Positions 24,475 to 31,411 of a DNA stretch of 42,956 nucleotides are shown one piece after another. A program made the position numbers and the translations under genes. The stretch's first letter is position 1; the number at the start of each line of letters is the position of its first letter. The notes below the pieces were generated by a model. The model was not told where the DNA came from and ran no database searches. It saw only the letters and a list, made by a program, of their open reading frames with translations. Source of the stretch: an uncultured Planctomycetaceae bacterium (GTDB taxonomy: Bacteria; Planctomycetota; Planctomycetia; Planctomycetales; Planctomycetaceae); NCBI GenBank assembly GCA_903924405.1, contig CAIYBH010000152.1:1-42956 (forward strand), read 5' to 3'.

Positions 24475-25977
24475 ATGGATGGCACAATGGTTTCCAGTCT
24501 CACACATCGCCACAGCACATCCCCTGCCACACCCGGCAGCTGGTTTCTCCTGGGCGTCTGCGGGGCTGGCATGAAAAGCCTCTGCAATCTCCTGCTGGCT
24601 CGCGGAGATCGTGTCGCCGGAACCGACCAGGATGCCGGTGCTCTGCGACAGTTTCAGCACGCCATGTCCGGCCGCGTGCAAATCCTCGCATGGGACTCCC
24701 TGCAAAACTCACCACAGCTACCCGGCGACCATGTCGTCCGGTCACTCGCCGTCAGTCCTGATTGCCCCCCTCTGCAACACCTCAACCCCGCAGTCCCCGT
24801 CCTGACGCTGCCACAGGCTCTCGGTCAGTTCTTTTCCCAAACTCGCCAGCTGTGTGTCGCCGGAACTCATGGAAAAACCACGACGGCCGGAATGCTCTGG
24901 TGGATCCTCTCGCAATGCGGATATCCGGCAACCCGTTACCTTGGCGGCGAACTCTGCAGCAACGACAGTCCGCTGCCCACCTCCTGGCATTCCGCTGTGA
25001 TCGAAAGCTGTGAGTACCAGAATGCCTTCCACAGCCTCTCGCCGGCACTCTGCGTCCTGAATGACGTGGAGCCCGATCATTTCGACTGGTTTGCCGCGCC
25101 CGAACAACTGCAGGCCTCGTTTCAGCAGTTTGTCAGCACCACCGCTGCCGACGGCACCGTCATCACCAACGCGGACTGCCCACTGTCCCTGGCCATCGCA
25201 CGCAACTCCGGTGTGCCCTTTGTCAGTTACTCCGCGAACGCCCATCACCTGGCGGACTGGCAGATCACCCAGCATGTCCAGTTCCCGGGGCTGCAACCGA
25301 GCCGCCGAGACACGCTGGCAAAGCCGCACCCGAGTCGTTTTCAGGGCCAGCGCTTTCAGCTGCAGCGAACCGACGGGCAGTCATTTTCCATCCGGCTCGG
25401 CATTCCCGGCCTTCACAACAGCCAGAATGCAGCGGCCGCCTTTCTGGCCGCTCGCAGCCTCGGAATCGCACCTGAACTCTGCCTGCAGCACCTCGCGACC
25501 TTTCCCGGCATGCAGCGGCGTTTTGAACATCGCGGCGTTTGGCGCGGAGCGGACCTGATTGACGATTACGCGCATCATCCCACCGCAGTGCTGGCGACAA
25601 TCCGCACGGCGCGCGCCGTCTTTCCCGGTCGTCGCCTCGTGATTGTCTTCGAACCACATCAGTTGAGCCGTGTCCGGGCCCTGAACACCGACTTTGCACT
25701 GGCACTCGCCCGCGCAGATGCGGTGCTGGTGCTGCCGGTGCTCGCCGTCAGGGAAACTCAGGAAGCGAACGCGGCCCTCGAAGCCTCACAGCAGCTCATT
25801 CAGCAGATAAACTCTTCAGGCGGACACGCAAGTCTGGTGAAGAATCTTGACCAGGTGCCGGGAACATTAGACTATTCCACGAAACCGGGTGACATACTCT
25901 TGACCATGGGTGCAGGCAGGACTAACACAATTCATGACGAAATCCATCGAAGACTTCAGCGAGATTCTGCAGCGTGA
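24475..25977 (+). CDS. murC: UDP-N-acetylmuramate--L-alanine ligase
   Basis: Adds L-alanine to UDP-MurNAc in peptidoglycan precursor synthesis; 500 residues, cytoplasmic Mur ligase fold. The N-terminal Rossmann domain has WFLLGVCGAGMKSLCNLLL. The ATP loop is AGTHGKTTTAGM (about 129-140), followed by NDVEPDHFDWF (usually N-I-E-x-DHLD). The third domain contains DDYAHHPTAVLATIRTAR (from about 363) and FEPHQLSRVRAL, the MurC signature blocks. Starts at ATG 24475 or 24487 both fit; the longer upstream frame runs through the repeat and is rejected. The gene's last 44 bases overlap murB in another frame, implying coupled translation. It opens a four-gene envelope cluster. Confidence 0.92.
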   Translation: MDGTMVSSLTHRHSTSPATPGSWFLLGVCGAGMKSLCNLLLARGDRVAGTDQDAGALRQFQHAMSGRVQILAWDSLQNSPQLPGDHVVRSLAVSPDCPPLQHLNPAVPVLTLPQALGQFFSQTRQLCVAGTHGKTTTAGMLWWILSQCGYPATRYLGGELCSNDSPLPTSWHSAVIESCEYQNAFHSLSPALCVLNDVEPDHFDWFAAPEQLQASFQQFVSTTAADGTVITNADCPLSLAIARNSGVPFVSYSANAHHLADWQITQHVQFPGLQPSRRDTLAKPHPSRFQGQRFQLQRTDGQSFSIRLGIPGLHNSQNAAAAFLAARSLGIAPELCLQHLATFPGMQRRFEHRGVWRGADLIDDYAHHPTAVLATIRTARAVFPGRRLVIVFEPHQLSRVRALNTDFALALARADAVLVLPVLAVRETQEANAALEASQQLIQQINSSGGHASLVKNLDQVPGTLDYSTKPGDILLTMGAGRTNTIHDEIHRRLQRDSAA

Positions 25978-26815
25978 AATTCCTCTGGCGTCCTTCACAT
26001 GGCTGCGCACAGGTGGACCAGCAGAATATCTGCTGACCCCGCGCACCGAGGAAGAACTGCTTGAGGTGCTGCAGGTCTGTCGGGCGCAGCAACTGCCCAT
26101 TCGGATTCTGGGCTCAGGTTCCAATCTTCTGGTCCGCGACGAAGGTGTCCGCGGCGCCGTCATTCACGTCGTGGAACCAGTCCTCGGGCAAATCACCATC
26201 AGCGATACCTCCGTGACCGCCGGCGGCGGCGCACTGTTGTCACATGTCATCACCGAAGCCACTCGCGCCGGTCTGGGTGGCATGGAACATCTGGTCGGTA
26301 TTCCGGGCACGGTCGCCGGAGCTGTCGTCGGCAACAGTGGCGGCCGCAACGGCGACATCGGTCAGCTGATCCAGTCCATCCGCGTACTGACTCAGGATGG
26401 CGTGATCGCCGTGCGACGCGGGGATGAATTGTCCTTTGCCTACCGACGCAGCAGCATTCAGGATCTCCTGTTGCTCTCCGCAACGCTGGAACTGCACAAG
26501 GATGATTCCGAAGAACTGACTCGACGGATGCGCAAAAACTGGATCATGAAACGATCCACGCAACCGCTGGCCGATCAATCCGCCGGTTGCATCTTCCGCA
26601 ACCCCCGAGGACTTAGTGCCGGCGCCCTGATCGAACAATGCGGGCTCAAAAATGCACAGTCCGGTAAGGCCCGCGTCAGTGACCGACACGCGAACTTCAT
26701 CGTGACTGAACCAGGGGCGGTCAGCGCCGATGTGGAAAACCTGATTGCCCGTATCCGCCGCGAAGTCGCCGCAAAGTATTCCGTGGAACTCGAACTGGAA
26801 ATTCGTGTCTGGTAG
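25934..26815 (+). CDS. murB: UDP-N-acetylenolpyruvoylglucosamine reductase
   Basis: FAD enzyme that reduces UDP-GlcNAc-enolpyruvate to UDP-MurNAc using NADPH; 293 residues. The FAD domain shows LRTGGPAEYLL, ILGSGSNLLVRDEG (about 58-71) and GGMEHLVGIPGTVAGAVVGN followed by GGRNGD. The catalytic segment is QSAGCIFRNPRG, with C219 at the proton-donor position where many homologs have Ser, a known variation. The terminal VSDRHANFIV matches the family. ATG 25934 gives MTKSIEDF; a GTG at 25910 would add eight residues. It overlaps the murC 3' end, and ddl follows after 120 bases. Confidence 0.94.
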   Translation: MTKSIEDFSEILQREIPLASFTWLRTGGPAEYLLTPRTEEELLEVLQVCRAQQLPIRILGSGSNLLVRDEGVRGAVIHVVEPVLGQITISDTSVTAGGGALLSHVITEATRAGLGGMEHLVGIPGTVAGAVVGNSGGRNGDIGQLIQSIRVLTQDGVIAVRRGDELSFAYRRSSIQDLLLLSATLELHKDDSEELTRRMRKNWIMKRSTQPLADQSAGCIFRNPRGLSAGALIEQCGLKNAQSGKARVSDRHANFIVTEPGAVSADVENLIARIRREVAAKYSVELELEIRVW

Positions 26816-26924
26816 TCCCTGACTCAGACTCAGACAACCAATCCATCCGCAGGCAGGATGCCTTTCAACGGATTGCGACACATCACTTCACCGATCGACA
26901 CAGGGTCGCGGTGGCAGAATGACA

Positions 26925-26930
26925 GGGAGG
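26925..26930 (+). promoter_or_regulatory. Strong ribosome binding site of ddl
   Basis: GGGAGG, five bases before ATG 26936. It decides the ddl start against the longer open frame from 26858. Confidence 0.7.
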
Positions 26931-26935
26931 TCACC

Positions 26936-27874
26936 ATGCGCAGTCTGCCGGATCACGGCCCGCTGCAGATCGTCGTCCTGGCCGGAGGTGCCTCTGCGGA
27001 ACGCGAGGTCAGCCTCGACAGCGGCCGCACAGTCGCGGCTGCGCTGTCCGCACTGGGACATCACGTGGAACTGCTGGACCCGGCAGAACGCCCACTGGCC
27101 GATTTCCCGGTGCACGGCGACGCCATCGTTCCCATGCTGCATGGCACCGGTGGCGAAGATGGCACGCTTCAGCGTCAGCTGGAATCCACCGGGCTGCCCT
27201 GGCTCGGCAGCTCCCCGGCCGCCTCAGCACTGACCTTCAACAAAGCGGCCACCCGACATCTGCTGCTGCAGGCCGGCTTGCCAGTCGCCGCAGGCTGCGT
27301 ACTGCGAAAACATCAACCCCTGACGACAGCTCTGCAGGCCGCCGAACGGCTGGGCTATCCCGTCGTGGTCAAACCCACCGAACAGGGTTCCAGCGTCGGT
27401 ATCAGTCTGGTTCGGCATCCGGAACAACTGCAGCAGGCCCTCCAGGCGGCTCTGGCGTGGGGAACGGAATGCCTGCTGGAAGAATATGTGCCCGGCCGCG
27501 AAATCACTGTGCCAATCGTCGATGACACTGTGTTTCCAGCCGTTGAAATTCTGCCCGCAGGACCGTGGTATGACTATGCCGCCAAGTACGCCGACGAAAG
27601 TACACGCTATCGCATCGCGCCCACTGACCTGCCGCCCGAACTGCTGACCGCCGTGCAGCGCGCCTGTCGCGTCTGCGGAGTCACTGCGATCAGCCGCACA
27701 GACGTTCGTCTGCGACCGGATGGAAGCTTCTGCATTCTGGAGATCAACACCATTCCCGGCATGACGTCGCACAGCCTGGTCCCCATGTCAGCGGCCAGCC
27801 TGGGCATCGGCGTTGGCGAATTGCTGGAGTCGCTGATTCGGAAGCGTCTGGCCCTGAGTCGTCGGGCGGCCTGA
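26936..27874 (+). CDS. ddl: D-alanine--D-alanine ligase
   Basis: ATP-grasp enzyme joining two D-alanines for the peptidoglycan stem peptide; 312 residues. Family blocks: VVLAGGASAEREVSLDSG, PMLHGTGGEDGTLQRQLE, PWLGSSPAASALTFNKAATR, VVVKPTEQGSSVGISLV, ECLLEEYVPGREITV and EINTIPGMTSHSLVPMSA. The start ATG 26936 is fixed by GGGAGG five bases upstream, the clearest ribosome site in the cluster. The stop codon TGA overlaps an ATG (TGATG at 27872-27876) that opens the next frame. In many bacteria ftsQ would follow ddl in the dcw cluster; here an acyltransferase does, consistent with the absence of FtsZ from planctomycetes. Confidence 0.95.
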   Translation: MRSLPDHGPLQIVVLAGGASAEREVSLDSGRTVAAALSALGHHVELLDPAERPLADFPVHGDAIVPMLHGTGGEDGTLQRQLESTGLPWLGSSPAASALTFNKAATRHLLLQAGLPVAAGCVLRKHQPLTTALQAAERLGYPVVVKPTEQGSSVGISLVRHPEQLQQALQAALAWGTECLLEEYVPGREITVPIVDDTVFPAVEILPAGPWYDYAAKYADESTRYRIAPTDLPPELLTAVQRACRVCGVTAISRTDVRLRPDGSFCILEINTIPGMTSHSLVPMSAASLGIGVGELLESLIRKRLALSRRAA

Positions 27875-28008
27875 TGCTGTTCGGGCGAAGCTGCTGTGAA
27901 CACGGTATTCACCAATCACCTGCGAACCCTGGCAAACCACAGAGTCCTGACACACACGTTGATTCCCGGTTCCCTTTTTCTCTCGATCACCTTTTCTGCG
28001 GCACACGC

Positions 28009-29016
28009 ATGACCAGAAGTCGTCAACTGCGGTATCTGGCTGAATACGCAGCCTTCCGGGCGATCGTGCTGGTCATCCAGTGCCTGCCCACGTTCGCCAC
28101 CGTCGTGCTCGCGCGCGGACTGGCCTGGGTCATCGTCAATCTGCTGCCTCGCAAAGTCAGCCGGTATGACATCGCGCGAGACAACCTGCGCATTGCCTTT
28201 GGTGAACACCTGCCGGATAGCGAAGTCCTGCGCATTTTCACGGCGATGTGGCAGCATCTGTTCAGAATGGTCTGCGAAATGGTGCAGCTGCCGCGTCGAT
28301 TCGAACTGGAAACCTGCGCCGAAGTGCTCGATTTCGAAAATCGCAACGCCTGCGTTCGTGCACTCTGCTGCGGCCGGCCTGTCATCTGTCTGGGTGGCCA
28401 TTTCGGCAACTGGGAAATCAGCGTGAATACCTTTGGAAAATTCGGATTTCCCATGGGTGTTGTCGCGCGCGACCTGGACAATCCATGGCTGCATGAGTGG
28501 TTTCGGCGCTATCGGGAATCCACAGGTCATACCCTGATTTCCAAGGCAGGAGCCGGCGCCGACGTCTCCGACATCATGCATCGCGGCGGCATGGTCTCCA
28601 TGCTGTGCGATCAGGATGCTGGTCGCACCGGCCTGTTCGTGGATTTCTTCGGACGCCCGGCATCCACCTTCAAATCCATCGCCCTGCTGGCTCTGCAGTA
28701 CAATGCCCTGATCATTGTTGGCGGAGCCTGGCGACTGCCCGAATCGCAGCAGAAAGGCGCCCGCTGGGTCCGCTTCTGCCTGACGACTCAGGAAATCATT
28801 GACCCCGCGGACTACCAGGATGCTCAGGGAGTCGAACGGCTGACACAACGGTTTACCACCGCCCTCGAAGACCTGATTCGCAAAGCCCCGGAACAATACT
28901 TCTGGGTCCATCGACGCTGGAAATCTGTCCCCGGGGAACGCAAACGACGACGACCCGCGAAACCAGCCTCCGAGCCGACCACAACCCCGGCGGCAGAACC
29001 CGCGCCGCCCGGCTGA
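28009..29016 (+). CDS. LpxL/HtrB-family lysophospholipid acyltransferase
   Basis: Membrane-associated acyltransferase, 335 residues. These proteins usually add secondary fatty acids to lipid A. The N-terminus has a hydrophobic segment (AAFRAIVLVIQCLPTFATVV) and the family's NLRIAFG helix. The catalytic HX4E motif is GGHFGNWE with H131 and E136. Also present are MLCDQDAGRTGLFVDFFGRPAST, which holds the usual Q-D-x-G site, and the near-terminal QYFWVHRRWK. A Pro/Ala/Lys/Arg-rich tail of about 30 residues follows, longer than usual. ATG 28009 aligns with family starts; an upstream ATG at 27874 overlapping the ddl stop would add 45 residues without similarity. Position after ddl suggests a shared envelope operon; the acyl acceptor is inferred. 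Confidence 0.88.
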   Translation: MTRSRQLRYLAEYAAFRAIVLVIQCLPTFATVVLARGLAWVIVNLLPRKVSRYDIARDNLRIAFGEHLPDSEVLRIFTAMWQHLFRMVCEMVQLPRRFELETCAEVLDFENRNACVRALCCGRPVICLGGHFGNWEISVNTFGKFGFPMGVVARDLDNPWLHEWFRRYRESTGHTLISKAGAGADVSDIMHRGGMVSMLCDQDAGRTGLFVDFFGRPASTFKSIALLALQYNALIIVGGAWRLPESQQKGARWVRFCLTTQEIIDPADYQDAQGVERLTQRFTTALEDLIRKAPEQYFWVHRRWKSVPGERKRRRPAKPASEPTTTPAAEPAPPG

Positions 29017-29388
29017 ACAGACCAGTCAACGACAAGGATGCCGCATCCGTGTTGATCCCGCGAATAGTCGCGTTTCGCTCCGACGAAACGTGCGCTCTGG
29101 ATTTTACCTCGCTCATTCTGCAAAAAAAAATCCTCTCCATAACCCATCAAAAACCCTCCTGATTTTCCAGCGTGCCATCGGTTCGCCATCCCAGTCGCCC
29201 CCCCGGTTTGCGAATTCCGCAGACAACTCCCATAATCTTCCGGGCACTCAACGTCCGGTATCCCGGCCGCCCCCTCCGCGTCTCGGCAACTCGCCGCGAC
29301 ACCGCCGGCGGCCTTGCAGTATTCCGGCTGTCTCCAGCACCGCGTTCCTGTTGTCTCCCACCCAGTGATCTTTCAAAAGGCACCTTCC
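29017..29388. other. Intergenic region with repeat copy C
   Basis: About 370 bases between the acyltransferase and the Gfo/Idh/MocA gene. It holds repeat copy C (29036-29110), an A9 run near 29120, and a short GGTTCGCCATCCC piece at 29180-29192. That piece looks like the end of a fifth, inverted copy. No gene is supported. AAAAGG at 29375-29380 serves the downstream ATG. Confidence 0.5.
29036..29110 (+). repeat. Dispersed intergenic repeat, copy C (short)
   Basis: GGATG at 29036-29040 is followed, 30 bases after the A of its ATG, by TCGCGTTTCGCTCCGACGAAACG (29068 on). This includes the perfect hairpin CGTTTCG-CTCCGA-CGAAACG. Alignment to copy D is free of gaps across this core. A stop codon occurs early in the ATG frame. 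Similarity fades after about 29110. Confidence 0.65.
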
Positions 29389-30690
29389 ATGACCCCGCGC
29401 CCCAATCGACGTCACTTTCTGCAGGCCACAGCACTTGGTCTGGCTGCCACACAACTGCCCACCACACGCGGGGCACGGATCCGCGGAGCCAATGAGCGAC
29501 TGAATATCGGCGTGATCGGTGTCGGAGGGCGTGGAGCAGGAAACCTGGACGCTGTCAGTTCCGAAAACATCGTCGCACTCTGTGACGTCGACAGCGATCG
29601 CCTGAACGCAGCCGCCAGCCGCCACACCAGTGCCCGAAAATATGCCGATTACCGGCAACTGCTGGAACAACAGGACCTCGACGCGGTCGTCATCGCCACG
29701 CCGGATCATCACCACGCGCCGGCCACCGTGCGAGCTCTTCGAGGCGGCCTGCATGTGTACTGTGAGAAACCGCTGACGCACACGGTGGAAGAAGCACGCC
29801 TGATTGCAGCACTCACCAGCGAAAAGAAACTGGCAACCCAGATGGGGACGCAGAATCATGAACATCCCGGCTACCTGCGACTGGTGGAACTGCTGCAGAC
29901 CGGCGCCATCGGTGATGTCACCGAAGTACACGTCATCACCGATCGTCCCGGACGCTGGTGGCCACAGGGAATGAGCCGTCCTGCAGACCAGCCTGCCGTC
30001 CCGGGGTCACTGTCGTGGGATCTCTGGCTGGGACCAGCAACAGAACGTTCGTATCACCCGGACTACGTCCCGTTCAAATGGCGCGGCTGGTGGGACTTCG
30101 GCTGCGGGGCCGTGGGTGACATGGCCATTCACCTCGCGGATCCCGCCTTCTGGGGATTGAAACTGGGCGGCAAAGTGAAAGTCACCTCCACCGGCCCCGA
30201 ACCCAATCCCTGGAGCGCACCGGCGTGGATGCAGACACGCTTCGAATTCGGTCAGCGGGGAAATCTGAGCCCTGTGACGCTGATCTGGTACGAAGGGGAA
30301 ACCAAAGCCGCGCCGGAAATTGCCGCAGAACTCCCCATGAACGGTTCACTCTTTATCGGCACCAAAGGCCGCATCGCCATCGCACACGACGGATTTCCAA
30401 AACTGCTGCCCGAAGAGCAGTTTGCGGACTTTAAGGCGCCGCAGCCGTTTCTCCCGGATTCACCGGGTCATCATCGACAATGGATCGACGCCTGTCGAAC
30501 AGGCAGTCGCACCGGCAGCCCCTTCTCTTACGCCGCGCCGTTCACCGAAACGGTGCTGCTGGGAAATGTCGCCTATCGCGCCGGCAAGACCATCGAATTT
30601 GACCCGGAAACAGGTCGCATCACCAACGACACCGCCGCCAATCAGTACCTGTCCAAAGAATACCGCAAAGGCTGGGACATCAAGGCCTGA
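29389..30690 (+). CDS. Gfo/Idh/MocA-family oxidoreductase with Tat signal
   Basis: A 433-residue NAD(P)-dependent sugar or polyol oxidoreductase-like protein, one of many in planctomycetes. The N-terminus has a twin-arginine signal (NRRHFLQAT at 6-14, then a short hydrophobic stretch), so it is probably exported folded. The Rossmann motif is IGVIGVGGRGAGN, then VVIATPDHHHAPATVRAL and CEKPLTHTVEEA, which supplies the catalytic-lysine EKP motif. The C-terminal part has WDLWLGPATERSYHPDYVPF, WRGWWDFGCGAVGDMAIHLAD and a DTAANQYLSKEYRKGW end typical of the bacterial subgroup. ATG 29389 is chosen because AAAAGG lies eight bases upstream and the Tat motif begins right after it. The substrate is unknown. 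Confidence 0.9.
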   Translation: MTPRPNRRHFLQATALGLAATQLPTTRGARIRGANERLNIGVIGVGGRGAGNLDAVSSENIVALCDVDSDRLNAAASRHTSARKYADYRQLLEQQDLDAVVIATPDHHHAPATVRALRGGLHVYCEKPLTHTVEEARLIAALTSEKKLATQMGTQNHEHPGYLRLVELLQTGAIGDVTEVHVITDRPGRWWPQGMSRPADQPAVPGSLSWDLWLGPATERSYHPDYVPFKWRGWWDFGCGAVGDMAIHLADPAFWGLKLGGKVKVTSTGPEPNPWSAPAWMQTRFEFGQRGNLSPVTLIWYEGETKAAPEIAAELPMNGSLFIGTKGRIAIAHDGFPKLLPEEQFADFKAPQPFLPDSPGHHRQWIDACRTGSRTGSPFSYAAPFTETVLLGNVAYRAGKTIEFDPETGRITNDTAANQYLSKEYRKGWDIKA

Positions 30691-30714
30691 AGCGGATCAG
30701 TCGACAACGCGGGA

Positions 30715-30744
30715 GGGGGGCGACCACGGTTCAAACCGCCCCCC
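30715..30744 (+). terminator. Possible terminator of the Gfo/Idh/MocA gene
   Basis: GGGGGGCG and CGCCCCCC form a perfect 8-base stem around a 14-base loop, 25 bases after the stop codon. No T-tract follows, so it may be a weak or factor-dependent terminator. Confidence 0.5.
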
Positions 30745-30788
30745 GGCCCAATCCCTCGCTTCGTTCCCGCGAAACATCCCTGAGCCTC

Positions 30789-30922
30789 GGATGGCGAAAC
30801 AGTCTTAAACCAGCAAATAGTCGCGTTTCGCTCCGTCGAAACGTGTGTCCTGCTTTTTCACGGTCAAACCCGATACTCGGATGCCTTGCACAAGCACGCT
30901 GAAAACGCCCCCGAGCCCCCAG
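30789..30922 (+). repeat. Dispersed intergenic repeat, copy D
   Basis: GGATGGCGAAACAG starts the copy; 30 bases after the ATG comes TCGCGTTTCGCTCCGTCGAA with perfect hairpin arms CGTTTCG and CGAAACG. TGCTTTTTCACGGTCAAACC and GCACAAGCACGCTGAAAAC follow and match copy B in order. The ATG frame meets TAA and TAG within the first ten codons, yet spacing is kept. Confidence 0.75.
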
Positions 30923-31265
30923 CAGCAGACTTACGCTCTTCGTGACTTTCGTGCCTCAAAACGAACGCCACAAACACATGCGAAGTCAACACAAAACCCC
31001 GGAAGCCCCCTGTTTTCCCACATTTTATACCCGGGGATTGGCCCCATGTGGGCTTGCTGAATTCCCGGCGAATCGTTGAAGTGCGGACCGCCCCCTGTAC
31101 AGGCCTGGAAAACGGCGTGAATCGGCAGGTCCTGACTGTTGGGGAACGGAAACTGATTCGTCTGCTTTCCGGATTTCCGCGTTTCAGCAAATGCCCCCCC
31201 GCTTTTCCTCAACCTGTTCTGCGGATTGTACCGACTGAATGAAGTGATGTGGTCTGCACGTGCGC

Positions 31266-31284
31266 CTGCGGAGAAAATCCGCAG
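31266..31284 (+). promoter_or_regulatory. Hairpin in the leader of the giant gene
   Basis: CTGCGGA-GAAAA-TCCGCAG, a perfect 7-base stem with an A-rich loop, 128 bases before ATG 31412. If transcribed it could affect RNA stability or translation of the very long mRNA; it may also be chance. Confidence 0.4.
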
Positions 31285-31411
31285 AATCTGCCGGTGGACC
31301 ATGTTTCTGACTGGACAGCAGCAAAAGAGCAGTTGGTTGGACGACTGCTTTCAGGTTTTGGCGGTTCACGGCTTCTGTCAACGAATTGTTCTCTGAATCA
31401 GGTAACTCGAA

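Larger units (their letters stand above)
30691..31411. other. Long intergenic region before the giant gene, with repeat copy D
   Basis: About 720 bases without a supportable gene. It contains a GC-rich hairpin (30715-30744), repeat copy D (30789-30922), and a hairpin in the likely giant-gene leader (31266-31284), all listed separately. AGGT at 31401-31404 could be the ribosome site for ATG 31412. Confidence 0.5.
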
